A stretch of DNA of 61,391 nt from Demequina mangrovi (GTDB taxonomy: Bacteria > Actinomycetota > Actinomycetes > Actinomycetales > Demequinaceae): assembly GCF_000759715.1 (NCBI RefSeq), contig NZ_BBLU01000018.1:1-61391 (forward strand), in the 5' to 3' direction. Numbering within the stretch: the stretch's first letter is position 1; every line of letters begins with the position of its first letter. This document shows positions 43,648 to 53,009 of the stretch, piece by piece. The position numbers were made by a program, and so were the translations under genes. Under the pieces are notes generated by a model. The model was not told where the DNA came from and searched no databases. It saw only the letters and a list, made by a program, of their open reading frames with translations.

Positions 43648-46599
43648 ATGGAGCGAGAAGTCCCACGCGCATGGGTGCGGGTGACTGCCAGGCTAAGGCC
43701 GGACGGCATCGTCGCGCTCGACGCGATCGACGACAGGGGCCGCCGCGCCGACGGCCCACCTGACCACCTGCGGCCAAGCACATGGGGCCCAGAGTGGACC
43801 TCGAAGCCCGCCGCCTCAACCACCAGCTGGACGCTCGCGTTCTCGTCCCGGCTTGTGCAGATGATCCTGGGCGTATCGGAGCGACTCGGGGACTTCCGCT
43901 CCGAGACGTGGGAGCCCGCAGCGCCGCTCTTCGTCGACGCTGAGGACGCGATCGCGGCACTCCCCCTCGGCGACGCAATTCTCGCGGCCATCGGCGCGGA
44001 ACAGGTGAGCCACAACCTGGGGTCGCTTGGCGATCGTCGTAGCATCGTGGTCGCGACCATGCCACCCGGGGGCCCGTCGGCACCCGCGCCGAGATTCGCT
44101 CTCCCGCTCAGAATCACCGCGGTCGGAATGGCCGGCCAAGACACGATGCTCGACCTGCGCGCCCGCAACCTCGCTTGGCTGCGGAGCGTCGACTTCGAAC
44201 CGGTCGAGAGGGCCCCCGCCGAGGTGACCCTTCTGCCAGCGGTCGACGTCGCCGGCGATATGCTCGCCCTGGGCGGGGCGGACGTCACGATCGCGCACCG
44301 CGACGACCTGGCGCTGCTCCGCTCGATACCCAAGGGCGAGGTCGCGCTGGCCATAGTGCTCACCGATGGCGCAGGAGGCTCGCTCGAGACCCTCGCCATC
44401 GCCCCGGCCTGGGCACGCAGCGCAGTGGTGGTGCCCGGCACTGTCACTGTCTCCGCGATCGAGATCGTGGAGGTCTTGCTCGATGCGCTCAGCCATGACC
44501 TGCCGCTCCACGACGCGGTGGCGGAGACCATCCGTCGCACCCGCGCCGTGCTCGACCTCGTTGCTTCTCCGGAGACGGTGCACGACCTGCGGCTGAGCAC
44601 TGTGTGGGACGACCTCGAGCGCGAAGAAACGGCGCTCATCTCGCGTGTGGGAGAGCTCCGTTCCGACACGTTCGAGCGCCTCGACAGCCTGTCCGATCCG
44701 CCGGCGATGATCCGCCGTTTTCTCGACCGGCAGGCACACACCGCGCGCTCAAGTGACCCGTTGGCCGAACTGCGCGCAGATATGCGTCTCACCGAGGTCT
44801 CCTTCAACCACGAGACCGAGGGGCTGCTTCCGCTACGGCGCGCGCAGATCCGCCTGGAGCGCGGGCACGAACTCGAGCGCTGGCTCGGGAACCAGCAACC
44901 CGAACGTCTTCTCACCAGCCCCACACCACGCGTGGTCGACATCCGCTTGCGGCACGGTGACCTGACCGTGGCGCCCTTCGCGCGCTCTGTCTACGTCGGC
45001 CGCGATATGCCGCTGCTGCCGGGCAGCCGATATGCGCTCGAAGTGCAGATCGGCGCGCCCAGCCCGGCGAGCCTCGTCGCTGGTCCCGTGGAGCCCATCG
45101 ACCTCATGCTGCCCGACTTGAGCGCGGGACACGACCTGGACGTCAGCATCTTCTCAGACTCATTCGACATGCCTGACACGCGGACACAGCGCATCACGCT
45201 GCCACGCGCAGGTGGCTCAGACGTCGCCTCGTTCGACGTGCGCACACCCGTCTCGAGCACCTCCGCGTGGATCCGTGTGTGCGTCTACTTCCGCGATCAT
45301 CTGGTCCAGACGTTCATCCTCGACGCGCGAGTAGCACCGCCGGAAGCAGTTCCGGACGTAGGCGGAGAAGACGACGTGACCGCTCGGCTCGAGCACAGCC
45401 TCACCCACGATTGGGATGACCTCGATGCGCTCGCGCCCCGCAGCCTCAGCATGGTGCTTAACGACCACGCCGGCGACCATCGCCTGTTCCTCAAGCGCGA
45501 GAACGCCACGGGGATGGTGCCCTTCGCACCCGAAACGATCACGGCTGCGGCGCGGCGCGTCCGCGAGGCCCTGCGGGGCACGGGCGGGCCACCGGAAGCC
45601 GAAGCGGCGGCGGACGCGGTGTGGGCGCTCGCGCGCGAGGGGGCAAGGCTCTTCACCGGCCTCTTCCAACGGGTCGATGACGAGATGAGGGCCGCACTGA
45701 GGGCGCTGCGCGCCTCGACCGGCGACACGGTACAGATCACGCGCGTCGACGCGAACACGGGGCTGCCGTGGTCGCTCGTCTACGACTGGGACCTTCCCGC
45801 GGACATCGTCGGAGCGCCCCGACCCGACGTGTGCCTGGGGCGGTCAGGAGAGGCCCCATGCGGCCACGGCCCCGACGACGGGGCGGTCTGCATCTACGGC
45901 TTCTGGGGCCTGCGTCATCTCGTCGAGGAACTGCTTCCGGACCGCGCAGGACGGTCACCTGCCCCACAGGTACCGCTCGCCCCCGGCGGCGTACTCTCGT
46001 CTATCGGAGTCAAGCCCGACCGCGCGACCGAGACGCTCGTCACAGCCCTCGACGCCCTCGTCGGCGTCGGTCCGCTCACGCACCTCGGCCCGATGGAATC
46101 GTTCAAGTCGCAAGCCTTCGATGACCCCGTGCCCGGCGTGGTACTGGTACTGGGGCACTTCGCGCACGCGAGCAAGGCCGGCGAGCCCGCGGGCGATCGC
46201 ATCGGCATCGCGGGGCGGGAACGTTGGCTCAACGATGCGCTGCTGCAGGGCGTCGCGGTCAGGTCGGACCCGTGGCAGGCGACACGACCACTGGTGCTGC
46301 TGCTCGCCTGCGGATCGGTCGAGGTGGCGGCGGCGCAGCTGACGAGTCTGCTGACCGCCTTCGACACTGTCCACGCGGGGGCCATCGTCGGTACCGAGTG
46401 CGACATCGAGTCCGACGTCGCCTCGACCTTCGCGCTCTCACTCATCCGCGCTATGACCGCCGCCGATACGCCCGCGACCAAGCGCGCAGGGTTCGGCGAT
46501 GCGGTCTTCGCAACGCGGCGAAGCTTGGTTGTCGACCAAGGCGATACCCGCGGGCTCGCGTTCACGGCGCTCGGACCCGCCGGCCTCGTGCTGGTGTGA
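43648..46599 (+). CDS. CHAT-domain (caspase-like) protein
   Basis: Large cytoplasmic protein of 983 residues with a C-terminal CHAT peptidase-like domain (~600-983). CHAT landmarks are LPWSLVYDWD (P707-D713 region), CIYGFWGLRHLVEE (Y750-H757), the catalytic-histidine strand VLVLGHFAHAS (H837 or H840) and the catalytic-cysteine strand LVLLLACGSVE (C888). CHAT enzymes belong to clan CD with caspases and separase. Residues 1-600 match no family I recognise: a mixed N-terminal region, a helical stretch near 250-420 and a beta-rich part near 430-590. ATG at 43648 follows GGGGGG; a GTG at 43630 would add six residues. ATA codons (near 44329 and 44353) and softer third-position GC suggest transfer. 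The next gene starts 8 bp downstream. It may be an abortive-infection or regulated-proteolysis effector (inference). Confidence 0.82.
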   Translation: MEREVPRAWVRVTARLRPDGIVALDAIDDRGRRADGPPDHLRPSTWGPEWTSKPAASTTSWTLAFSSRLVQMILGVSERLGDFRSETWEPAAPLFVDAEDAIAALPLGDAILAAIGAEQVSHNLGSLGDRRSIVVATMPPGGPSAPAPRFALPLRITAVGMAGQDTMLDLRARNLAWLRSVDFEPVERAPAEVTLLPAVDVAGDMLALGGADVTIAHRDDLALLRSIPKGEVALAIVLTDGAGGSLETLAIAPAWARSAVVVPGTVTVSAIEIVEVLLDALSHDLPLHDAVAETIRRTRAVLDLVASPETVHDLRLSTVWDDLEREETALISRVGELRSDTFERLDSLSDPPAMIRRFLDRQAHTARSSDPLAELRADMRLTEVSFNHETEGLLPLRRAQIRLERGHELERWLGNQQPERLLTSPTPRVVDIRLRHGDLTVAPFARSVYVGRDMPLLPGSRYALEVQIGAPSPASLVAGPVEPIDLMLPDLSAGHDLDVSIFSDSFDMPDTRTQRITLPRAGGSDVASFDVRTPVSSTSAWIRVCVYFRDHLVQTFILDARVAPPEAVPDVGGEDDVTARLEHSLTHDWDDLDALAPRSLSMVLNDHAGDHRLFLKRENATGMVPFAPETITAAARRVREALRGTGGPPEAEAAADAVWALAREGARLFTGLFQRVDDEMRAALRALRASTGDTVQITRVDANTGLPWSLVYDWDLPADIVGAPRPDVCLGRSGEAPCGHGPDDGAVCIYGFWGLRHLVEELLPDRAGRSPAPQVPLAPGGVLSSIGVKPDRATETLVTALDALVGVGPLTHLGPMESFKSQAFDDPVPGVVLVLGHFAHASKAGEPAGDRIGIAGRERWLNDALLQGVAVRSDPWQATRPLVLLLACGSVEVAAAQLTSLLTAFDTVHAGAIVGTECDIESDVASTFALSLIRAMTAADTPATKRAGFGDAVFATRRSLVVDQGDTRGLAFTALGPAGLVLV

Positions 46600-46607
46600 G
46601 GGCCGAA

Positions 46608-48800
46608 ATGACCACCTTCCGCACGCCTAGCAGGCAGCACGCATTCCGACGGGCAGCGTCGCGCGCGGGAGCCGTCCTCGCCTCGCTCGCGGGTGCGATC
46701 GTGCTCACGGCTGCCGCCAGCCCCGCCGACACGCTGGTCGAGGTGACCGGCAGCACGCAGGCGACTCTGCCGCCGCACCGAAGCACTGACGTCCAGCTAT
46801 CGGTGCTGGTGTCGCCGGCAGACGGCGTGACGCTCACTGAGATACTCCCCACGGTGACGCATGTGAGCCGAGGCACGGTCGATCTTGGAGATCCTGACGC
46901 CTTCGCGACCGTGGATTGGGCCGACAGCCCGCCTGCCCGGCTCCTCCTGACTGTGAAGGGGGGCGCGACGGACGAGTCCGGGACCTACGACGTCGAGATC
47001 GCGCTCACCCACGGCGACGTCACGCAGGTCTTGGTCTGGCAGGTCACCCGCGATCCGACCGAGGTGTCCGCGCCCTCGAAGGTCACGGTGACGCACGAGA
47101 TCCCGCTCGAAGGCATCGCCTGCGTCCTCCTGCGGATGGGGTGCCTGGACCACATGGCCGGCACCGTCGACCCCTCGTCGATCCGTGTCGCGGTGGGCGA
47201 CAACGGATGGCTGGCGAACGTCACCGCGCGCCAACTCGAAGCGACCGAGGGACCCGTCATCGTCGCAACCGCCGCCGAGAACGTGACCGGTCCGGGCGCC
47301 AACCTCGACCTCGCCATAGAGATCGACGGCACGGAGCCCGGCCGAAGCGACCGGACGCTGCAACTTACGTCTCCTCAACTCGCCGGACCGCTCGACATCC
47401 CGGTCTCCGTTACGACGAGGCTCACCGACGCAGCACTGCTGCTGGCGATCGCGTTCGGCCTGGTGGTCGGGACGCTCGTCCGGCACCTCATCCCGTTTGC
47501 GAGGGAGCGCACGTCGCGGCTAGCCGCACGCGACGACCTCATCGCGCGCATCCGCGCGCTGCGCGCCGCGAGCCCCGACACGCAGTTCCGCGAGGTGGCC
47601 GACCAGGCGCTTGCCGCGATTCCGCCAGCCCGACGTCAGGACTTCGACGCTGTGCTCGCCGCCCAGGCCGACGCGGTCGCCGCAGCGTACAAGGACTTGG
47701 AGGCGCGTCTCCTTGAGGTGTCCAGTGACTACGAGCGAGTACGGCTCGCGCTGCGCAGCCGCGCCGGCGTCAGCCCGGCGCTCGAGGCCGCGTGCAACAC
47801 CGCGGAGCGTGCCCTGTCGGACGGCGCCGCCCTCGTGCAAAGCCGCGATGCGGCGGGCGCGAGAGTCGCGCTTGGTCCTCTCCAGGACGCCCTCACCGCC
47901 GTTCGTGACGCCGTCGACGCGTGGCGGACAGACGTTGCCGACGTGACCGAGCGCGCCCGGAGTTCCCTTCACTCGGACGACGCGGGCGAGGGTATCGCAG
48001 CGCGGCTGGATGTGCTCGGCACCTTCCTCGAGGCAACGACAACCGAGGATGAATCGCGAGACGCGATCGCGTTGGCCGACGAGGCACTCGCGGGAGCTCA
48101 CCGCATCGGAAGCTACGGCGATGTGATCAACGACGCGATCGACAGAATCGCGGACACGATGCTCGACGCCGCTCAGGTCGCCGAGTTCGACGACGAAGCG
48201 CGCGCTCACTTCGCACGGTCCGGCGGATTGGCGCGTGCCACCGCTCAGGCGTGGGAGCCCGGCCTCGACATCGTGGAACACCTCCTCAGTCCCCTCGCGA
48301 GCGCCCTCGCCGATCGCGAGCGGGCGCTAGCCGCGATACGCGGCGTCGACTCCACGGCTGCGGCGCTCCTGTCCGCTGGGAACGTCGATGCCGCCGCAGC
48401 GGCAGTCGCGCAGCGGACCAGGCAGACCCTGAGCGGGGAATCAGACCGTGAAGGCGAGGTCGGCTCCACGAATGTTGCGTCTGCACCTCCCATCGGCGCC
48501 GATGCTCCCGCAAGCGGCCTCGTTGCGCTCGCAAGCATCGGCACACAGGATCTCCGTGTGGCGCGGATCGCCTTCCGGGCTGCGGGGTGGGCGGTCGGGC
48601 TCGTCGAATTCCTCTTGGCAGCTGTGGTCGCGATGCTCGTAGGCTGGTGGACCCTCAGCGACGCCTGGCTCGGCACCACAGCCGACTTCGCCATGGCATT
48701 CACCTGGGCCTTCGCTGTCGACCTCTCGGTCGCCGGCGCGTCGCAGCTCGTGGCGGATCGGCGCCAAGCGTTTCCTCCCGCGTCCGCGACTCCGGAGTGA
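46608..48800 (+). CDS. signal-peptide membrane protein, partner of the CHAT protein
   Basis: Protein of 730 residues with no family that I recognise. An N-terminal signal sequence (hydrophobic ~20-38, possible cleavage after AAASPA) is followed by an extracytoplasmic beta-rich region (~40-268), a membrane helix (~270-292, LLLAIAFGLVVGTLV), a long Ala/Arg/Glu-rich helical cytoplasmic region (~295-655) likely to form coiled coils, and two C-terminal helices (~660-682 and ~693-715). ATG at 46608 has GAGGG upstream and lies 8 bp after the CHAT gene, so the two are coupled. Several ATA codons set it apart from neighbours. The layout suits a surface sensor or pore that signals to the cytoplasmic CHAT protein (inference). 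It converges with ddl at 22 bp. Confidence 0.75.
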   Translation: MTTFRTPSRQHAFRRAASRAGAVLASLAGAIVLTAAASPADTLVEVTGSTQATLPPHRSTDVQLSVLVSPADGVTLTEILPTVTHVSRGTVDLGDPDAFATVDWADSPPARLLLTVKGGATDESGTYDVEIALTHGDVTQVLVWQVTRDPTEVSAPSKVTVTHEIPLEGIACVLLRMGCLDHMAGTVDPSSIRVAVGDNGWLANVTARQLEATEGPVIVATAAENVTGPGANLDLAIEIDGTEPGRSDRTLQLTSPQLAGPLDIPVSVTTRLTDAALLLAIAFGLVVGTLVRHLIPFARERTSRLAARDDLIARIRALRAASPDTQFREVADQALAAIPPARRQDFDAVLAAQADAVAAAYKDLEARLLEVSSDYERVRLALRSRAGVSPALEAACNTAERALSDGAALVQSRDAAGARVALGPLQDALTAVRDAVDAWRTDVADVTERARSSLHSDDAGEGIAARLDVLGTFLEATTTEDESRDAIALADEALAGAHRIGSYGDVINDAIDRIADTMLDAAQVAEFDDEARAHFARSGGLARATAQAWEPGLDIVEHLLSPLASALADRERALAAIRGVDSTAAALLSAGNVDAAAAAVAQRTRQTLSGESDREGEVGSTNVASAPPIGADAPASGLVALASIGTQDLRVARIAFRAAGWAVGLVEFLLAAVVAMLVGWWTLSDAWLGTTADFAMAFTWAFAVDLSVAGASQLVADRRQAFPPASATPE

Positions 48801-48822
48801 AACGGCGCGCCGGACGCCGGGG

Positions 48823-49911
48823 TCAGCGCAGGCCGACGGGCCTCTCGAGCGCGACCGTGAGCAGCGTCTCGACCAGCTCGCCGTACGAGATCCCGGCCGC
48901 CTGAGCCATGCGCGGGTACATCGACGTCGGTGTGAAGCCCGGCATCGTGTTGATCTCGTTGACGATCACGCCGCCACCGTCGGTGACGAACACGTCGACG
49001 CGGGCCAGCGACTCCGCGCCGATCGCGCGGAAGGCACGCTTGGCGTAATCCGCGACCGTGGCGGCCACGGCCGGCTCGAGCGTGGTCGGGCACAGCAGCG
49101 TCACCGCGGCCTCGTCGAGGTACTTGGCGTCGAAGTCGTAGAACTCGTGGTCGCCGCCGGTGATGATCTCCCCCGCCGGCGAGGTGAGGATCCCCCCGGG
49201 CGTCGCGAGCACGGCGGTCTCGATCTCTCGACCCACCACGGCCGCCTCGATCAGCACCTTCGGGTCGTGCTGCTGCGCGTCCGCGACCGCTGCCGGGAGC
49301 GCCGACAGGTCGGAGACCTTCGAGATGCCCATCGACGAGCCGGCCCGCGCCGGCTTGACGAACACCGGCAGCCCCAGCGCCTCGATCGCCTCCCGCTGGG
49401 CGTCGATCCCGCGGTCGGGCGTCACGACGACGTCGGGCGTCACGGGCAGCCCCGCATTCGCGAAGACCGTCTTCATGTGCTGCTTGTCCATGCCCGCGGC
49501 GGAGGCGAACACCCCCGACCCGACGTAGCGGACGTCGGTGAGCTCGAGCGCGCCTTGGACGGTGCCGTCCTCGCCCCACGGGCCGTGGAGCAGCGGGAAC
49601 ACCACGTCGACGTCGCCGAGCTCGCGGATGCCGTCGGCCCCCACGACGCGCCATGCACGCGACCCCGCCTCGAACGGCGGCAGCACCGTCGCATCGTCCG
49701 CGGCCACCTCGGGCATGCGCCCGTCGACGATGCGCCAGTCGGCCGGGTCGTCCGAGGCCACGGTCCAGCGCCCCTCGCGGGTGATGCCGATCGCGAGCAC
49801 GTCCCAGCGGTCGCGGTCGATCGCGCCGAGCACGCCTCCCGCGGTGACGCACGAGACGCCGTGCTCGGTCGAGCGGCCGCCGAAGAGCACCGCCACCGTG
49901 GGCTTGGTCAT
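48823..49911 (-). CDS. ddl: D-alanine--D-alanine ligase
   Basis: Makes the D-Ala-D-Ala dipeptide for peptidoglycan. The 362-residue protein has VAVLFGGRSTEHGVSC at the N-terminus, FPLLHGPWGEDGTVQG, the ATP-grasp segment PVFVKPARAGSSMGISKV and the metal-binding VNEINTMPGFTPTSMYP. Its ATG shares one base with the gpsA stop (TGATG), so translation is coupled. Order murA-plsC-gpsA-ddl. Confidence 0.97.
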   Translation of the reverse strand: MTKPTVAVLFGGRSTEHGVSCVTAGGVLGAIDRDRWDVLAIGITREGRWTVASDDPADWRIVDGRMPEVAADDATVLPPFEAGSRAWRVVGADGIRELGDVDVVFPLLHGPWGEDGTVQGALELTDVRYVGSGVFASAAGMDKQHMKTVFANAGLPVTPDVVVTPDRGIDAQREAIEALGLPVFVKPARAGSSMGISKVSDLSALPAAVADAQQHDPKVLIEAAVVGREIETAVLATPGGILTSPAGEIITGGDHEFYDFDAKYLDEAAVTLLCPTTLEPAVAATVADYAKRAFRAIGAESLARVDVFVTDGGGVIVNEINTMPGFTPTSMYPRMAQAAGISYGELVETLLTVALERPVGLR

Positions 49912-50912
49912 CAGTCGACCTCCGCCTTGCGCGGGCGGGTGATGAGCGACTCGATCACGGCCTCGACGGGAGCCTCGCCCGCGAGCATCGTCACCACGCC
50001 GTCGCAGATGGGCACGTCGACCTCGGCGTCCCCGGCGAGCTGCTGGACCGCCGCCGCGGTCTTCACACCCTCAGCGGTGCCGGTGGTGAGCGCGAGCGCC
50101 TCGTCGAGCGTCCGACCGCGGCCCAGGTGCGCGCCGAGGGTGTGGTTGCGCGACAACGGCGACGCGCACGTCGCGATGAGGTCGCCCATGCCGGCGAGCC
50201 CGGAGAACGTCTCCGGGCGGGCGCCGATCGCGAGGCCGAGGCGGGTGATCTCCGCGAGCCCGCGCGTGATCACGGTCGCGGTGGTGTTGTGGCCGAAGCC
50301 CAGGCCGTCGGTGATGCCGACGCCCACCGCGATCACGTTCTTGTACGCGCCGCACAGCTCGACGCCCACGAGGTCGTCGTTGGTGTAGGGCCGGAAGTAG
50401 GACGATGCGGTCGAGGCGGCCACCAGCTCCGCCGCCTCGGCGTCGGGCGACGCGATCACCGTCGCCGTCGGCTGCCGCTGCGCGATCTCGCGCGCGAGGT
50501 TGGGGCCCGAGACCACGGCGAGCCGCTCGGGGCCGAGGCCCCAGACGTCGCCGAGCACCTCGGACATGCGCGCGTGCGTGCCGAGCTCGATGCCCTTCAT
50601 GAGCGACACGGCCACGGCGCCGTCGGGCACCAGGTCGCGGAACGGCGTGACGATGTCGCGCATGTGCTGCGCGGGCACCGCGACGGCGACGATGTCGGCG
50701 TCCGTGAGCGCCTCCTCGATGTCGGTGGTCGCGAGGATGCCCTCGGGCAGCTCGACGCCGGGGATCGCGCGATCGTGGAGCCGGTCGTCGCGGATGGACC
50801 GCACCACCTCGGCGTCGCGCCCCCACAGGCGGACGTCGGTGCCGGCATCGGCCATCACGGCGGCGAACGTGGTGCCCCACGCGCCCGCGCCGAGCACCGC
50901 CGCACGCGTCAT
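49911..50912 (-). CDS. gpsA: glycerol-3-phosphate dehydrogenase [NAD(P)+]
   Basis: Reduces dihydroxyacetone phosphate to sn-glycerol-3-phosphate for phospholipid synthesis. The 333-residue protein has the NAD(P)-binding VLGAGAWGTTFAAV at the N-terminus, SLMKGIELG, GPNLAREIA, the catalytic-lysine block CGAYKNVIAVGVGI and AGMGDLIATC. The ATG at 50912 overlaps the plsC stop by 4 bp. With plsC next to it, the pair supplies the substrate and one acylation step of phosphatidate synthesis. Confidence 0.97.
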   Translation of the reverse strand: MTRAAVLGAGAWGTTFAAVMADAGTDVRLWGRDAEVVRSIRDDRLHDRAIPGVELPEGILATTDIEEALTDADIVAVAVPAQHMRDIVTPFRDLVPDGAVAVSLMKGIELGTHARMSEVLGDVWGLGPERLAVVSGPNLAREIAQRQPTATVIASPDAEAAELVAASTASSYFRPYTNDDLVGVELCGAYKNVIAVGVGITDGLGFGHNTTATVITRGLAEITRLGLAIGARPETFSGLAGMGDLIATCASPLSRNHTLGAHLGRGRTLDEALALTTGTAEGVKTAAAVQQLAGDAEVDVPICDGVVTMLAGEAPVEAVIESLITRPRKAEVD

Positions 50913-51631
50913 CGGGCGGGCCGCCCTTCGCCGGACGCCCGCATGTCGAACGGCTTCTCGGGAGGCGTCTCCCCACGGATCTCGGCGACCATGCCTGTCA
51001 GCGTAGTCATGATGCGATCCGTGGCCTCGCGCAGGGTCGCGGTGTCGAGGTCGCCGCCGCGGAGGTCGTCGAGGTCCACGGGCGGGCCGGCGACCACGGT
51101 GATGGTCTTGCGCGGGATCGGGTGGATCATCTTGCCGTACGGCGGCAGCAGCCGATGCGCGCCCCACTGCGCCACGGGCACCACCGGGACGCCGGTCGAC
51201 AGCGCCATGCGCGCGACGCCGGTGCGGGCCGCCATCGGCCACAGGTCGGGGTCGCGCGTGAGCGTGCCCTCGGGGAACATCGCGATCATGTCGCCGCGCT
51301 CGAGGTACTCGACGGCGGCGTCGACGGCCTCGGCCGCACGCGAGGTGCCGCGGTGCACGGGGATCTGGTCGAAGCCGCGCAGCAGCCAGCCGATGAACGG
51401 CGCCCGGAACAGGCTCTCCTTCGCGAGGATCCGCGGCGGGTGGCCGTTGTTGTAGAGGAAATGCGCGAGCGTGAGCGGGTCCGCGTAGGACAGGTGGTTC
51501 GACACCGCGATGAAGCCGGTGTCCTTGGGCAGGTGCTCGGCACCGTGCCAGTCCTTGCGTGTCGCGGACGTCAGCAACGCCTGGAGCGGTCGCGCAGCGT
51601 TGCGGTAGAAGCGTGACGGAGGGGTCGGCAC
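50909..51631 (-). CDS. plsC: 1-acyl-sn-glycerol-3-phosphate acyltransferase
   Basis: Membrane-associated acyltransferase of 240 residues that converts lysophosphatidate to phosphatidate. The catalytic NHLSYAD (H46-x4-D51) and the substrate-binding FPEGT motif are present with the spacing expected for the family. GTG at 51631 lies 3 bp after the murA stop, and a GAGG within the murA 3' end can serve as its ribosome-binding site. Substrate assignment rests on family and on the adjacent gpsA. Confidence 0.93.
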   Translation of the reverse strand: MPTPPSRFYRNAARPLQALLTSATRKDWHGAEHLPKDTGFIAVSNHLSYADPLTLAHFLYNNGHPPRILAKESLFRAPFIGWLLRGFDQIPVHRGTSRAAEAVDAAVEYLERGDMIAMFPEGTLTRDPDLWPMAARTGVARMALSTGVPVVPVAQWGAHRLLPPYGKMIHPIPRKTITVVAGPPVDLDDLRGGDLDTATLREATDRIMTTLTGMVAEIRGETPPEKPFDMRASGEGRPAR

Positions 51632-51634
51632 GGG

Positions 51635-52945
51635 TTACTCGACCTCCGCCCCGAGCGCCGCCAGCTTGTCACGGAAGCCCTCGTAGCCGCGGTCGATGAT
51701 GCCGATGCCGCGCACCGTCGACGTGCCCTCGGCCGCGAGCGCGGCGATGAGGTGCGAGAAGCCGCCGCGCAGGTCGGGGACCTCGATGTCGGCGGCCGCG
51801 AGCGGGGTCGGGCCCGAGATCACGGCGGAGTGCTGGAAGTTGCGCGCGCCGAAGCGGCACGCGACGTCGCCCAGGCACTCGCGGAACAGCTGGACCTGCG
51901 CGCCCATCTGGTTGAGCGCGTCGGTGAAGCCGAAGCGGTTCTCGTAGACCGTCTCGTGCACGATGCTCAGGCCCTTGGCCTGCGTGAGCGCCACGACGAG
52001 CGGCTGCTGCCAGTCGGTCATGAAGCCGGGGTGCACATCGGTCTGGAGCGCGATCGACTTGAGGTCGCCGCCCGGGTGGTAGAACCGGATGCCGTCACCC
52101 ACCACCTCGAACTCGCCGCCGACCTTGCGGAACACGTTGAGGAACATGCCCATCGTGCGCTGCTGCGCGCCGTGCACGAAGATGTCGCCCTTGGTCGCGA
52201 GCGCGGCCGCGGCCCACGAGCCGACCTCGATGCGGTCGGTGAGCGCGACGTGGTCGTAGCCGTGGAGGCGCGCGACGCCCTCGATGGTGATGGAGCGGTC
52301 GGTCGACACCGAGATGATCGCGCCCATCTTCTGGAGCGTGTCGATGAGGTCCTTGATCTCGGGCTCGACGGCCGCGCCCTCGAGGTGCGTGATGCCCTCC
52401 GCCATGACGGCGGTGAGCAGCAGCTGCTCGGTGGCGCCCACCGAGGGGTACTCGAGCTTGTGCTTGATGCCCTTGAGGCCGTTCGGCGCGGTGAGGTAGA
52501 GGCCGTCCTCCATCTGGGTGACGGTCGCGCCGAACTTCTGGAGGATCTCCAGGTGGAAGTCGATGGGCCGGTCGCCGATGCGGCAGCCGCCGAGGTCGGG
52601 GATGACGGCCTCGCCGAGCCGGTGCAGCAGCGGCCCGCACAGGAGGATCGGGATGCGCGACGAGCCGGCGTGCGCGGCGATCTGCGCGGCGTCGGCACGC
52701 ACGAGCTCCGAGGTGTCCATGGTGAGGACGCCGGAGTCGACGTCGTACTCCACGCCGGCGCCGTGCAGGCGCAGCAGGGACGAGACGACGGCCACGTCGC
52801 GGATGTCGGGGACGTTGCGCAGGGTCGACGGGGTCGATCCCAGGAGCGCCGCGACCATGGCCTTGGACACGAAGTTCTTCGCACCGCGGACGGAGATGTC
52901 GCCCGTGAGGGGGCGCCCGCCGGTGACCCGGATGGAGTCGGTCAT
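51635..52945 (-). CDS. murA: UDP-N-acetylglucosamine 1-carboxyvinyltransferase
   Basis: First committed step of peptidoglycan synthesis. The 436-residue protein has the RGAKNFVSKAMVAALL start, the active-site loop GGCRIGDRPIDFH with C121 (the residue attacked by fosfomycin; mycobacteria have Asp there), and the C-terminal PDLRGGFSHLIAALAAEG block. ATG at 52945 has weak upstream pairing but is fixed by alignment. It starts the murA-plsC-gpsA-ddl run. Unlike many actinobacteria, leuCD is not directly upstream: four other genes intervene. Confidence 0.97.
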   Translation of the reverse strand: MTDSIRVTGGRPLTGDISVRGAKNFVSKAMVAALLGSTPSTLRNVPDIRDVAVVSSLLRLHGAGVEYDVDSGVLTMDTSELVRADAAQIAAHAGSSRIPILLCGPLLHRLGEAVIPDLGGCRIGDRPIDFHLEILQKFGATVTQMEDGLYLTAPNGLKGIKHKLEYPSVGATEQLLLTAVMAEGITHLEGAAVEPEIKDLIDTLQKMGAIISVSTDRSITIEGVARLHGYDHVALTDRIEVGSWAAAALATKGDIFVHGAQQRTMGMFLNVFRKVGGEFEVVGDGIRFYHPGGDLKSIALQTDVHPGFMTDWQQPLVVALTQAKGLSIVHETVYENRFGFTDALNQMGAQVQLFRECLGDVACRFGARNFQHSAVISGPTPLAAADIEVPDLRGGFSHLIAALAAEGTSTVRGIGIIDRGYEGFRDKLAALGAEVE

Positions 52946-52997
52946 GGCGCCTATCTTCCCCCATGCCCGGCTCCGCGGCCGCATCGGAGGGTGTCGA

Positions 52998-53003
52998 TAC
53001 GCT
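52998..53003 (+). promoter_or_regulatory. leaderless -10 (TACGCT) of the PfkB gene
   Basis: Ends six bases before the GTG at 53010. Confidence 0.45.
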
Positions 53004-53009
53004 GACGGC

